From CAZDHT01 sp964505325 (GTDB lineage Bacteria; Planctomycetota; PUPC01), in contig CAZDHT010000253.1 of the NCBI GenBank assembly GCA_964505325.1, forward strand, positions 1-7,802: 7,802 nt of DNA, given 5' to 3'. Each line of letters starts with the position of its first letter. Position 1 is the first letter of the stretch. Shown piece after piece: positions 1 through 6,018 of the stretch. The notes under the pieces were generated by a model that was not told the origin of the DNA, searched no databases, and saw only the letters and a list, made by a program, of their open reading frames with translations. The translations under genes were made by a program, and so were the position numbers.

Positions 1-1707
1 GTGGTCGAGTTTCATGGTAAGCGGTTCGGCCTGGTCATCGTGCCGCGGCATTTCTGGCAGAAGTTCCCCAAGGCCATCGAGGTCGGCCATGACGGCACGG
101 CGCGGATCGGCGTGCTCCCGCGCGAGTACAGCGCGGTGCACTGGATCCAGGACTGCGCCGGCGCGGGCCAGACGGTGTGGCTGTACTTCTATGGCCGCGG
201 TCTCCAGAACCCGAAGGCGCGCCAGTACCCGCGCGACACCGAGACGCAGAGCCAGTGGCATCAGCTCCTGCGCGACCGGCCGTGGCCGCACGTGATCGCC
301 GATTCGCTCATCCCCGGGCGGTTCGCCCTGTGCACGAGAGAGCACTACGCGGCGTGCGGGGCGCTGGCCGACCTCGGGCCGTACCTGCCGATCCAGGGCG
401 GCGCGGGGTTCCCGCTCGCGGTGACCGAGCGGCGCTACTTCATGACCGATTACCAGAAAGGCAACGCGTATGGCTGGCAGGTGTTCGGCTCGCGGTGGGA
501 GGAGGCGAAGGGCCATTCGCCCGCCAACTACGAACCCATCGGCTCGAGCGATTACCTCTTCCGCTACATCAACACCGGGCATCCGACGTGGCTCGAGTTC
601 GGCTGGCGGCGCGACATGCAGTTCCGCGACTGCCGCGCCTTCAAGGTCGACGACGGCGACAAGCGGTTCAGCTATGAGACGTGGGGCGCGTTCCGCGGCA
701 ACGCCGAGTGCGAAGACTACTGCAGCCGCGGCCGCTCGTTTCCCCAGGACGCGGAGGCCAAGAAGTACAGCCAGGGCCTGTGGCGGCGGATCGGCTGGTA
801 TCTGCCCAACCCGGCGCACAACTGCCTCGACGAACTGTACGACCTGTACTGCCTGTTTGGCGACCAGCGGGCGCTCGAGGGGATGCGAAGCGTGGCGGCG
901 GTGGGCGGCGCGTATGTCGGCATGCCCGACCGACCCGTCGGCATCCACCGTGCCACCGGCTGGTGCTTCCGCTCGCTGCTGCGCTACTACGAGTTGACGG
1001 GTGACAAGGCGGCGCTGCCCTACGTCAAGGGCGCGGTCAACAACGCCTGGGCCATGGTCAAGCGACAGAACTACCGCCACATGCCCCGGATCAACTACGA
1101 CAGCACCTGGTTCTACAACGTGTTCGGCCGGGCCATCATCCTCGCGTACCAGGCGACGGGCGACGAGCGGATGCGCGACCTCGCCATCGGCATGACCCAG
1201 ATGCGGACGAAGAAGAGCGCCCATCCCGCGCTCAACGCGTTCTCCTGGGAGCAGACCGGCCACAAGAAGTACCGCAGCGACGTGCCGGAGAAATACGCCC
1301 GGCTCGGCGGGTACTTCTTGTCGTGCGACGGCTATCGTTGGGCGAAGCCGCGCGCGGACAAAGTCGCGCCGGCCGCGGTGAAGGACCTCGCCGCCCGCGA
1401 AGGGACGGGCCAAGTCGCCCTGACCTGGACGGCGCCCGGCGACGACGGGACGAAGGGCACCGCAGCGGTCTACCAGGTCAAGTGGTCGGAGCTGCCTATC
1501 GTCGAATCCGCCGACCACGCGAGCAAGTGCAACTTCTGGGCGGCGGAGAACGTCGCGGGCGAGCCCAAGCCGCAACAGGCCGGTCGAGTTCAGACCCTGA
1601 TCGTCGAGGATCTGAAGCCCGGCGCGTACTACTTCGCGCTCAAGACGCGCGACGAGCTCAACAACGAGAGCGCGATGAGCAACGTCATAGAAGTCGAGAT
1701 CAAGTGA
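1..1707 (+). CDS. PcRGLX/YetA-like (PL26-type) secreted carbohydrate-active protein with C-terminal FnIII domain, 5'-partial
   Basis: The frame is open from base 1, so the true start is upstream and the GTG at base 1 is only the window edge. The visible 568 residues match the paralogue at 6019-7802: FWQKFPKA (18-25) corresponds to FWQQFPKA (380-387) there, so about 360 N-terminal residues are missing and the full protein is about 930 aa. Both share the block FMTDYQKGNAYGWQV (147-161). Residues about 265-410 are helix-rich with repeated L-Y-x-L-x-G-D patterns, as in an alpha/alpha toroid. Residues about 453-568 form a fibronectin type III domain (APAAVKDLAA, VALTWTAPGDDG, YYFALKTRDELNNES). The family contains the fungal exo-rhamnogalacturonan lyase PcRGLX (PL26) and Bacillus YetA; here lyase activity and pectin substrate are inferred. 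Export is expected but the signal peptide is out of view. The paralogue is cut before the FnIII position, so whether it also carries one is unknown. Confidence 0.75.
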   Translation: MVEFHGKRFGLVIVPRHFWQKFPKAIEVGHDGTARIGVLPREYSAVHWIQDCAGAGQTVWLYFYGRGLQNPKARQYPRDTETQSQWHQLLRDRPWPHVIADSLIPGRFALCTREHYAACGALADLGPYLPIQGGAGFPLAVTERRYFMTDYQKGNAYGWQVFGSRWEEAKGHSPANYEPIGSSDYLFRYINTGHPTWLEFGWRRDMQFRDCRAFKVDDGDKRFSYETWGAFRGNAECEDYCSRGRSFPQDAEAKKYSQGLWRRIGWYLPNPAHNCLDELYDLYCLFGDQRALEGMRSVAAVGGAYVGMPDRPVGIHRATGWCFRSLLRYYELTGDKAALPYVKGAVNNAWAMVKRQNYRHMPRINYDSTWFYNVFGRAIILAYQATGDERMRDLAIGMTQMRTKKSAHPALNAFSWEQTGHKKYRSDVPEKYARLGGYFLSCDGYRWAKPRADKVAPAAVKDLAAREGTGQVALTWTAPGDDGTKGTAAVYQVKWSELPIVESADHASKCNFWAAENVAGEPKPQQAGRVQTLIVEDLKPGAYYFALKTRDELNNESAMSNVIEVEIK

Positions 1708-1722
1708 CCAGCAGAACGAGTC

Positions 1723-1750
1723 GTCATTGGTCACTGGTCATTGGTCATTG
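1723..1750 (+). repeat. Left terminal heptad array (4 x GTCATTG)
   Basis: Four contiguous 7-bp units are visible: GTCATTG, GTCACTG, GTCATTG, GTCATTG. The array starts 15 bp after the stop of the upstream gene and ends just before the G-rich ribosome site of the four-helix-bundle gene. It is the inverted partner of the array at 2234-2261, with 24 of 28 positions matching when one is reverse-complemented. The repeat is noncoding relative to the annotated genes. Confidence 0.9.
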
Positions 1751-1759
1751 GGGGTGCGG

Positions 1760-2260
1760 ATGATGCGGCTGGAAGATTTGGATGTCTACCGGATGGCGAT
1801 GGACATCGGAGAGCGGGCGTGGGACGCCGCGGCCGGGTGGGACTTCTTCGCCAAGGATACCGTGGGCAAGCAGCTTGTCAAAGCAGCAGATTCCGTCGCT
1901 GCCAACATCAGTGAAGGTTATGGCCGGTTCCACTACCGTGAGAGCCGACACTTCGGGTACTACGCCCGCGGCTCCCTCTACGGGACGGTGACCTGGCTTC
2001 GGAAAGCGCGCCGCCGTGATCTTCTGGCCACTGACGACTACGCCGCACTGCGCGACGACATCAACACCCTCGCCAAGAAGCTCAACCGCTACATCAGCTC
2101 CATCGGGTCCACGCCCTCCGTTCAAGAAGTTCCGACCCTGTACAGTGGCCAAGAGTCCGAAGCCGCACCGGCCCCAGAAAAACTCCCTTTGCCGTTCGCT
2201 GACACTGATCCGCCAGCCGCCCCGGCCTCCGACCAATCACAAATGACCAATGGCCAATGA
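1760..2260 (+). CDS. Four-helix-bundle protein, 23S rRNA intervening-sequence protein (S23) family
   Basis: The 166-aa product opens with the family's typical N-terminus (LEDLDVYRMAMDIGERAW) and contains its most conserved block, AANISEGYGR, at about residues 47-56, followed by HFGYYARGSLYGT. The bundle occupies about residues 1-115, close to the usual family length. Residues 116-166 form an extra Pro/Ala/Glu-rich, probably disordered tail, and the last nine residues (DQSQMTNGQ) and the stop are encoded by the right heptad array. No signal peptide is visible, so the protein is probably cytoplasmic. A G-run at 1750-1754 precedes the ATG at 1760; a second in-frame ATG at 1763 and a GTG at 1754 are alternatives, and the conserved N-terminus fits any of them. 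Family members form small helical bundles (the DGR accessory protein Avd is a structural relative) and have been linked to nucleic-acid binding. The function here is unknown. No reverse transcriptase or variable repeat is nearby, so a DGR role is not supported. Confidence 0.88.
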   Translation: MMRLEDLDVYRMAMDIGERAWDAAAGWDFFAKDTVGKQLVKAADSVAANISEGYGRFHYRESRHFGYYARGSLYGTVTWLRKARRRDLLATDDYAALRDDINTLAKKLNRYISSIGSTPSVQEVPTLYSGQESEAAPAPEKLPLPFADTDPPAAPASDQSQMTNGQ

Positions 2261-2261
2261 C
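2234..2261 (-). repeat. Right terminal heptad array (inverted copy)
   Basis: Read on the minus strand, 2261 to 2234 gives GTCATTG, GCCATTG, GTCATTT, GTGATTG, an inverted and slightly degenerate copy of the array at 1723-1750. In RNA the two arrays could pair over about 28 bp, with three mismatches and one G-U wobble. The array encodes the C-terminus and TGA (2258-2260) of the four-helix-bundle gene and also supplies an ATG (2250) in frame with the next gene. Confidence 0.88.
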
Positions 2262-2265
2262 AGAC

Positions 2266-2272
2266 AAGGGGG
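2266..2272 (+). promoter_or_regulatory. Ribosome binding site deciding the start of the 2277 gene
   Basis: AAGGGGG lies 4 nt before the ATG at 2277. The ORF also opens at ATG 2250, but that codon lies in the inverted repeat, has no G-rich leader, and would put a polar stretch (ANDRQGGH) ahead of a clear signal peptide. The site therefore favours 2277. It lies just outside the cassette and so would survive its loss. Confidence 0.7.
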
Positions 2273-2276
2273 ACAC

Positions 2277-4178
2277 ATGCGACACTTCACTCTCGCCGTA
2301 ACCCTGACGCTCGCCACAACACCCGTGTTCGCACAGGTCGTCAACCCGCGCATCACCACGGATTCGTCCATCGACTGCTCGTCAGCCGAGGCGGTGGTGA
2401 AGCAGATCCTCAAGCCGGGGATGACCGATGAGCAGAAGGCGGTCGCCTGCTGGCGGTTCATGCTCGACCACTACTACCACTGGTACCCGCCGCGTGAGCC
2501 GGACACCGGCGGGGACGTGCGCGACTTCGCCAAGGCGGTCAACAGTTACGGCTTCGGCCCGTGCTTTCAGAACGCGCCGGTGCTCACCGCGCTGTGGGAA
2601 GCGGTCGGCTACAAGACGCGCTCCTACACCGTCACCGGCCACAGCATCCCCGAGGTCGAGTACGGCGGGGCGTGGCACATGATCGACGCCGATGCCCGCG
2701 CCTGGCACCGCAAGCCCGACGGACAGATCGCCAGCGTCGCCGAACTGGCCGCGTCGGTCCGAGACGACAAAACCAAGGACAAGTCGGACAACCTGTTCAC
2801 CAAACCGAAAGAGAAGTCGGATCCGTACTACCCGTTCGGGGCGCCGGACAAGTATGTCAAACCGCTCGATCCGTGGGGCCCGCCCAGCCGGATGCTCGAC
2901 CTCTACGGCAGCACGCGGGACAACTATCGCTACAACCGCCGCGCGGTGATGGGCCACCCGATGTACCTCACGCTCCGGCAGGGCGAGAGCGTCACCCTGA
3001 TGCGGAAGAACGCGGGCAAGTTCTATAACGCCGGGTTCCCCAAGGCGAAGGTCGACGCCGGCGGCCCGATCAGCGTCGACAAGAAGTTGAACTACAGCAA
3101 CGGAAGGCTGGTCTGGAAGCCGGACCTCAGAAAGATCTCCACAGATGAACTGCTCTGGATGGGCTCGAAGAACGTGAAACTGGACGGCGGAAGATTGATT
3201 GCCGAGAAGGCCGGTCAGCCGGCCGTCGCCGTCTTCCGCATGTGGTGTCCGTGGGTGATGGTCGAGCCAAAGGCCAAGCTCACCGTAAGCGACGGGAAGG
3301 AAGTCCCCGCGCTGGAGGTGTCGTTCGACGGAGGAGTCGCTTGGAGCAAGGTCGAAAATGCCGGATGGCTCGCAAGCTTTGGAACTCGGGCATCGACGTG
3401 GGTGGACCTCAGTAAGTACGCGGCCGGGCGCTATGAGTACCTGCTCCGCGTCAATCTCGATGGTCGTTCGATTCTCCGGGTGGGCTTCGACAACCTCTTC
3501 CAGGTCGCCACGCTCTCGCTGCCGAAGCTGAGGGCCGGGAAGAACAGGGTCACGATCTTTCGCGGGCCGGACGAGGGGGTAGTGCAGCTCGTCCGCTCCA
3601 GCGGCAAGCACCGCAAGGAACGTTACGTCGTCGACAGCCAGGGGCTCGAGCCGAACCAGGTCGCGCCGTCGAAGCGGGACGGCTCGCCGGCGTACGTGGT
3701 CTACAAGCTGACGGCCCCGGCGCCGCTGGCCGCCCTCTCCCTCGGCGCCGCGACGACGATGGACCGCGGCCGGCGCCAGCGCATCGAAGCATTCTACAGC
3801 CTGGACGGCGGCAAGACCTGGGCCAGCGCGTGGAAGATCGTGGACAACTCCAACGGCCAGAACTCCTCGTTCGAGATGGACCGGCGGGTCGAGCTCAAAA
3901 ACCCGACCGGCGCCAAGGAGGTGCGGGTCAAGTTCGAGATGGAGCGACGGACCAAATACTTCGGCGTGAACAGCATCCGGCTCTACGGCTTCTACCGGCA
4001 GCCGCAGCCGGAGGGCGCCAAGCTCGCGGTCGATCTGGCGTGGGAGGAGAAGACGGGCGACAAGTGGACCGAGAAGAAGACGTCGCTGGTCGTCGCCGTG
4101 TTCCCGCACACGTTCGATCTGACCTGCGGCGGCGAGGCGGCGCGAATCAACACCATCACCGTGACACCGGCACCCTAA
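2277..4178 (+). CDS. Secreted transglutaminase-like (Cys-His-Asp) protein with Asp-box-like C-terminal region
   Basis: The 633-aa product starts with a signal peptide (MRHFTLAVTLTLATTPVFAQ; likely cleavage after A19), so it should be exported. Residues about 35-140 look like a transglutaminase fold: the Cys in FGPCFQNA (C96) opens a helix, then GHSIPEVEY gives H122, and GGAWHMIDAD gives W133 and D137. The 15-residue His-to-Asp spacing with Trp just before Asp matches the family; H134 is a less likely catalytic His. Bacterial members can be cysteine peptidases, amidases or crosslinking enzymes, so the reaction is not settled. After a linker rich in Asp, Lys and Pro, the rest is beta-rich, with two Asp-box-like motifs, SFDGGVAW (349-356) and SLDGGKTW (508-515), recalling beta-propeller or sandwich repeats of sialidase-type proteins. 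The gene follows the four-helix-bundle gene by 16 bp and probably belonged to an operon with the gene at 1-1707. It shares only the catalytic core with the convergent neighbour at 4217-5863. Confidence 0.82.
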   Translation: MRHFTLAVTLTLATTPVFAQVVNPRITTDSSIDCSSAEAVVKQILKPGMTDEQKAVACWRFMLDHYYHWYPPREPDTGGDVRDFAKAVNSYGFGPCFQNAPVLTALWEAVGYKTRSYTVTGHSIPEVEYGGAWHMIDADARAWHRKPDGQIASVAELAASVRDDKTKDKSDNLFTKPKEKSDPYYPFGAPDKYVKPLDPWGPPSRMLDLYGSTRDNYRYNRRAVMGHPMYLTLRQGESVTLMRKNAGKFYNAGFPKAKVDAGGPISVDKKLNYSNGRLVWKPDLRKISTDELLWMGSKNVKLDGGRLIAEKAGQPAVAVFRMWCPWVMVEPKAKLTVSDGKEVPALEVSFDGGVAWSKVENAGWLASFGTRASTWVDLSKYAAGRYEYLLRVNLDGRSILRVGFDNLFQVATLSLPKLRAGKNRVTIFRGPDEGVVQLVRSSGKHRKERYVVDSQGLEPNQVAPSKRDGSPAYVVYKLTAPAPLAALSLGAATTMDRGRRQRIEAFYSLDGGKTWASAWKIVDNSNGQNSSFEMDRRVELKNPTGAKEVRVKFEMERRTKYFGVNSIRLYGFYRQPQPEGAKLAVDLAWEEKTGDKWTEKKTSLVVAVFPHTFDLTCGGEAARINTITVTPAP

Positions 4179-4185
4179 CTCGCCC

Positions 4186-4207
4186 GGGCAGGCAAGAATA
4201 CCTGCCC
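4186..4207. terminator. Hairpin between convergent genes, possible bidirectional terminator
   Basis: GGGCAGG (4186-4192) and CCTGCCC (4201-4207) form a perfect 7-bp stem with an 8-nt A-rich loop, in the 38-bp gap between two convergent stop codons. No T-run follows on either strand, so this is not a classical intrinsic terminator. It may serve as a 3'-end stabiliser or be a small dispersed palindrome. Confidence 0.45.
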
Positions 4208-4216
4208 CACCAGCTC

Positions 4217-5863
4217 TCACTTCTCCAGCTTGAGCGTGACCGAGCTGCCCAGGCCCAGCTTGCCGAACTCGTCCTGCGGGGTGACTTCGAGCATGTTGTT
4301 GCCCGGGTTCAGGTGCCACGTGTAGACGCTCTTTGTGGTGCTCGATGCCTTGCCGTTTTGGGTCACTCCATAGCGCTTGAAGAAGGGCATGGAGTTGCCG
4401 AGCTCGACCTTAATGGTCGCCGGTCCGACCTGCACCAGGTTGAACGACGCCTGGTCGAGGGTCCAGTAGAAGTCGCGCTTGCGGGTGTACCAGTTGGCGA
4501 CGCCGCGCAGGACGGGCGTCTTGTGATCGACCCACGACGGATAGGCGCTCGACACGACCAGGTTGCCGAAGCGCCGCGGGATCGCTTCAGGATGCGACTG
4601 AAAGTCGTTGCGCGGCGTCATCTGGACGAAGCCGTTGGCCAGGTAGCCGTGCGACCAGCCCCAGTCGTAGTCGCGCGGCATCGGGGCGCCGTAGCGCCAT
4701 TTCCCCAGCCGGCAGACGATGGGCGTCTTGCCGCCGACCTTCCGCATCACCGCGTAGGTCTCGGGGCTCCGCCGTTGGTGGAACCAGCGCATGTCCTTGC
4801 CGTCGGGGATGAAGCTCTTGCAGATCACGTCATGCGTCTCGAGGATGCTCAGCGGCTGCTTGGTCTTCTTGTCCTTGTAGTAGCTGGTGAGGGACGGATC
4901 GAAGTAGACCCACTTGCCGAGGTTCGGCACCCAGATGTCGCACACCTCGTGGGTGGCCTGGCGGAAGCCGCCCACCGCGTTGTGACGGGCGCTGACGTAG
5001 CCCATGGCCACCGCCGCGTAGCACAGCACCTCGGCGTAGCTCATGCAGTGGCCGTAGACGGTGGGCACCCCGTCGACGACCCCGAACACGCGGTTGATGT
5101 CCCAGGTGTAGCGGCCCTTGTGGATGTGCTTCCTGTTCTTACGGTCGTTGTGGCAGCTCCCCGCCCAGTCCATCAGCTTGACCAGCTTCTCGAAGTCGTT
5201 CTTGGCGCCCTTGACCACGTCGTCGAGCTTGGCGGCCTTGCGGAACGCGACGATGTCCTTCTGGTCCGGCCGCTCGTAGTGAAACACAACCGGGCTGCGG
5301 ACGATCTTCTGGATGTCGGACTTGACAACCTCGACGTTCGGCCAGCGCGCGCGGGCGAGGGCGGCGAGCTTGGGCTTCAAGACGAGGCCGGTCAGCGCTG
5401 GGAGATGCTTCGCGTCCGGCGCCTTCAGCGTCATCCGCACCTGGGCGTAGCGGCCGGCGAGGTCCTTCACCGTGCCTTTCCCGCTTCGCAGCGTCTTCCA
5501 CTCCGACCAAGCCGACGTGTCGAGTAGGTTCGCGCCCGCCCGAATCTCCGTCAACACGCTCGCGCCCTCAGGCACGTCCGCGGTTACCTCGACGTCGACA
5601 CTCATCACTGCGGCGCCGGTGCCGAGAACGCCCACCTTCTGGAGCAGATCGATGGGGTCGGTGCACACGACGCCTTGGCGCTCGCGGCCGTACTTGAAGA
5701 CGCGGGCGTCGAGGGCCAGCGTCCCGCCCATCTTGTCGAGCAACACTTTGCGGGCCTGGTACCCGCCGTACAGGTCCTTCGCGTTCAGCTTCATCTCGCC
5801 TCCTGTTGCGCGGCCGGTCAAGGTCAGCATGCACACCATCGCTGCGATGCATCGCCAAGTCAT
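4217..5863 (-). CDS. Secreted multidomain transglutaminase-like (Cys-His-Asp) protein
   Basis: The 548-aa product has an N-terminal signal-like segment (about residues 1-20, hydrophobic IAAMVCMLTLTG), so export is likely. There is no convincing lipobox. Residues about 75-165 look like a beta-sandwich with the common closing pattern GRYAQVRMTLK...LPALTGLVL. The central transglutaminase-like domain (about 210-330) carries a complete triad: C273 in YGHCMSYAEVLCY, H305 in QATHEVCDIW and D322 in KWVYFDPS, with the usual Trp before the Asp. Residues about 435-548 form another beta-rich domain (LNPGNNMLEVTPQDEFGKLG). The start is fixed by GGAGGA 5 nt upstream. The protein could be a secreted peptidase, amidase or protein-modifying enzyme, and its domain order differs from the transglutaminase-like protein at 2277-4178. 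It is transcribed divergently from the PcRGLX-like gene at 6019, which suggests shared control. The fold call is firm; the substrate is unknown. Confidence 0.85.
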   Translation of the reverse strand: MTWRCIAAMVCMLTLTGRATGGEMKLNAKDLYGGYQARKVLLDKMGGTLALDARVFKYGRERQGVVCTDPIDLLQKVGVLGTGAAVMSVDVEVTADVPEGASVLTEIRAGANLLDTSAWSEWKTLRSGKGTVKDLAGRYAQVRMTLKAPDAKHLPALTGLVLKPKLAALARARWPNVEVVKSDIQKIVRSPVVFHYERPDQKDIVAFRKAAKLDDVVKGAKNDFEKLVKLMDWAGSCHNDRKNRKHIHKGRYTWDINRVFGVVDGVPTVYGHCMSYAEVLCYAAVAMGYVSARHNAVGGFRQATHEVCDIWVPNLGKWVYFDPSLTSYYKDKKTKQPLSILETHDVICKSFIPDGKDMRWFHQRRSPETYAVMRKVGGKTPIVCRLGKWRYGAPMPRDYDWGWSHGYLANGFVQMTPRNDFQSHPEAIPRRFGNLVVSSAYPSWVDHKTPVLRGVANWYTRKRDFYWTLDQASFNLVQVGPATIKVELGNSMPFFKRYGVTQNGKASSTTKSVYTWHLNPGNNMLEVTPQDEFGKLGLGSSVTLKLEK

Positions 5864-5868
5864 CTGAG

Positions 5869-5874
5869 TCCTCC
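5869..5874 (-). promoter_or_regulatory. Shine-Dalgarno site of the 5863 minus-strand gene
   Basis: On the minus strand GGAGGA lies 5 nt before the ATG at 5863-5861. It is a near-perfect anti-16S match and sets the start codon. Confidence 0.85.
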
Positions 5875-5902
5875 GTGGTGTTTGCCCGGGCCGGGATCTC
5901 GG

Positions 5903-5924
5903 CCGGTCGAGCTTGCCCGACCGG
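5903..5924. other. Hairpin in the leader of the minus-strand gene
   Basis: CCGGTCG (5903-5909) and CGACCGG (5918-5924) form a perfect 7-bp stem with an 8-nt loop. It lies just downstream of the predicted minus-strand -10 box, so it would sit at the 5' end of that mRNA, where it could stabilise the message or act as an operator. High local G+C makes chance dyads fairly likely. Confidence 0.4.
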
Positions 5925-5934
5925 ACCTGAGGGG

Positions 5935-5962
5935 ATTATATCATTCTCTGTGGAGTTTTCTA
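5935..5962 (-). promoter_or_regulatory. Sigma70-like promoter for the minus-strand transglutaminase-like gene
   Basis: Read on the minus strand, a perfect TATAAT (5940-5935) is preceded at 16 bp by TAGAAA (5962-5957), four of six matches to TTGACA. It stands out in the only A+T-rich patch of the window and implies a leader of about 65 nt. This is a motif-based prediction. Confidence 0.55.
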
Positions 5963-5978
5963 TTGATTTGTGTAGAAT
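5951..5978 (+). promoter_or_regulatory. Possible promoter for the 6019 gene
   Basis: TAGAAT (5973-5978) resembles a -10 box, with a weak TGGAGT (5951-5956) 16 bp upstream matching TTGACA at three positions. It would give a leader of about 34 nt. It overlaps the minus-strand promoter, so the two genes would be fired from one short A+T-rich core, possibly in competition. Confidence 0.35.
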
Positions 5979-6007
5979 GAGCCCGGTCCGGCCACTCGCG
6001 TTCACTT

Positions 6008-6014
6008 GGGAGAG
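6008..6014 (+). promoter_or_regulatory. Ribosome binding site of the 6019 gene
   Basis: GGGAGAG lies 4 nt before the ATG at 6019. With the signal peptide that follows directly, it fixes this start. Confidence 0.7.
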
Positions 6015-6018
6015 AACC

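Larger units (their letters stand above)
1723..2261 (+). mobile_element. Candidate inverted-repeat-bounded four-helix-bundle cassette (IVS-like element)
   Basis: This 539-bp unit is bounded by inverted 28-bp heptad arrays and contains a single gene whose stop codon lies inside the right array. It sits between two secreted-protein genes with which it has no obvious functional link. Removing it leaves 15 + 15 = 30 bp between the upstream stop and the downstream ATG, with the downstream ribosome site intact. No transposase is encoded and I see no convincing target duplication. Four-helix-bundle genes of this family were first described inside intervening sequences of 23S rRNA genes, whose complementary ends form a stem removed by RNase III. 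The same architecture here outside rRNA suggests a dispersed relative of those elements. Mobility is inferred, not shown; the cassette could instead be a resident gene flanked by structured RNA. Confidence 0.6.

Noticed and set aside
1723..1750. CRISPR-like array
   Set aside because: The 7-bp units are contiguous with no spacers, far shorter than CRISPR repeats, and no cas gene is present.
1760..2260. Diversity-generating retroelement accessory gene (avd)
   Set aside because: The fold is related, but no reverse transcriptase, template repeat or variable repeat is visible, and the heptad-flanked layout is unlike a DGR.
1723..2261. Insertion sequence or MITE with a DDE or HUH transposase
   Set aside because: The only gene inside is a four-helix-bundle protein with no transposase motif, and I find no clear direct target duplication at the ends.
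2382..4319. Long minus-strand open frame (645 codons) opposite the 2277 gene
   Set aside because: It is a shadow of a high-G+C coding frame. Its translation is rich in Arg, Ala, Val and His with no recognisable domain, and the plus frame has a signal peptide, catalytic motifs and a ribosome site.
3830..5527. Long plus-strand open frame (565 codons) across the convergent junction
   Set aside because: It runs through the end of one supported gene and antisense through another, and its product is low-complexity and unlike any family. It is a codon-bias artefact.
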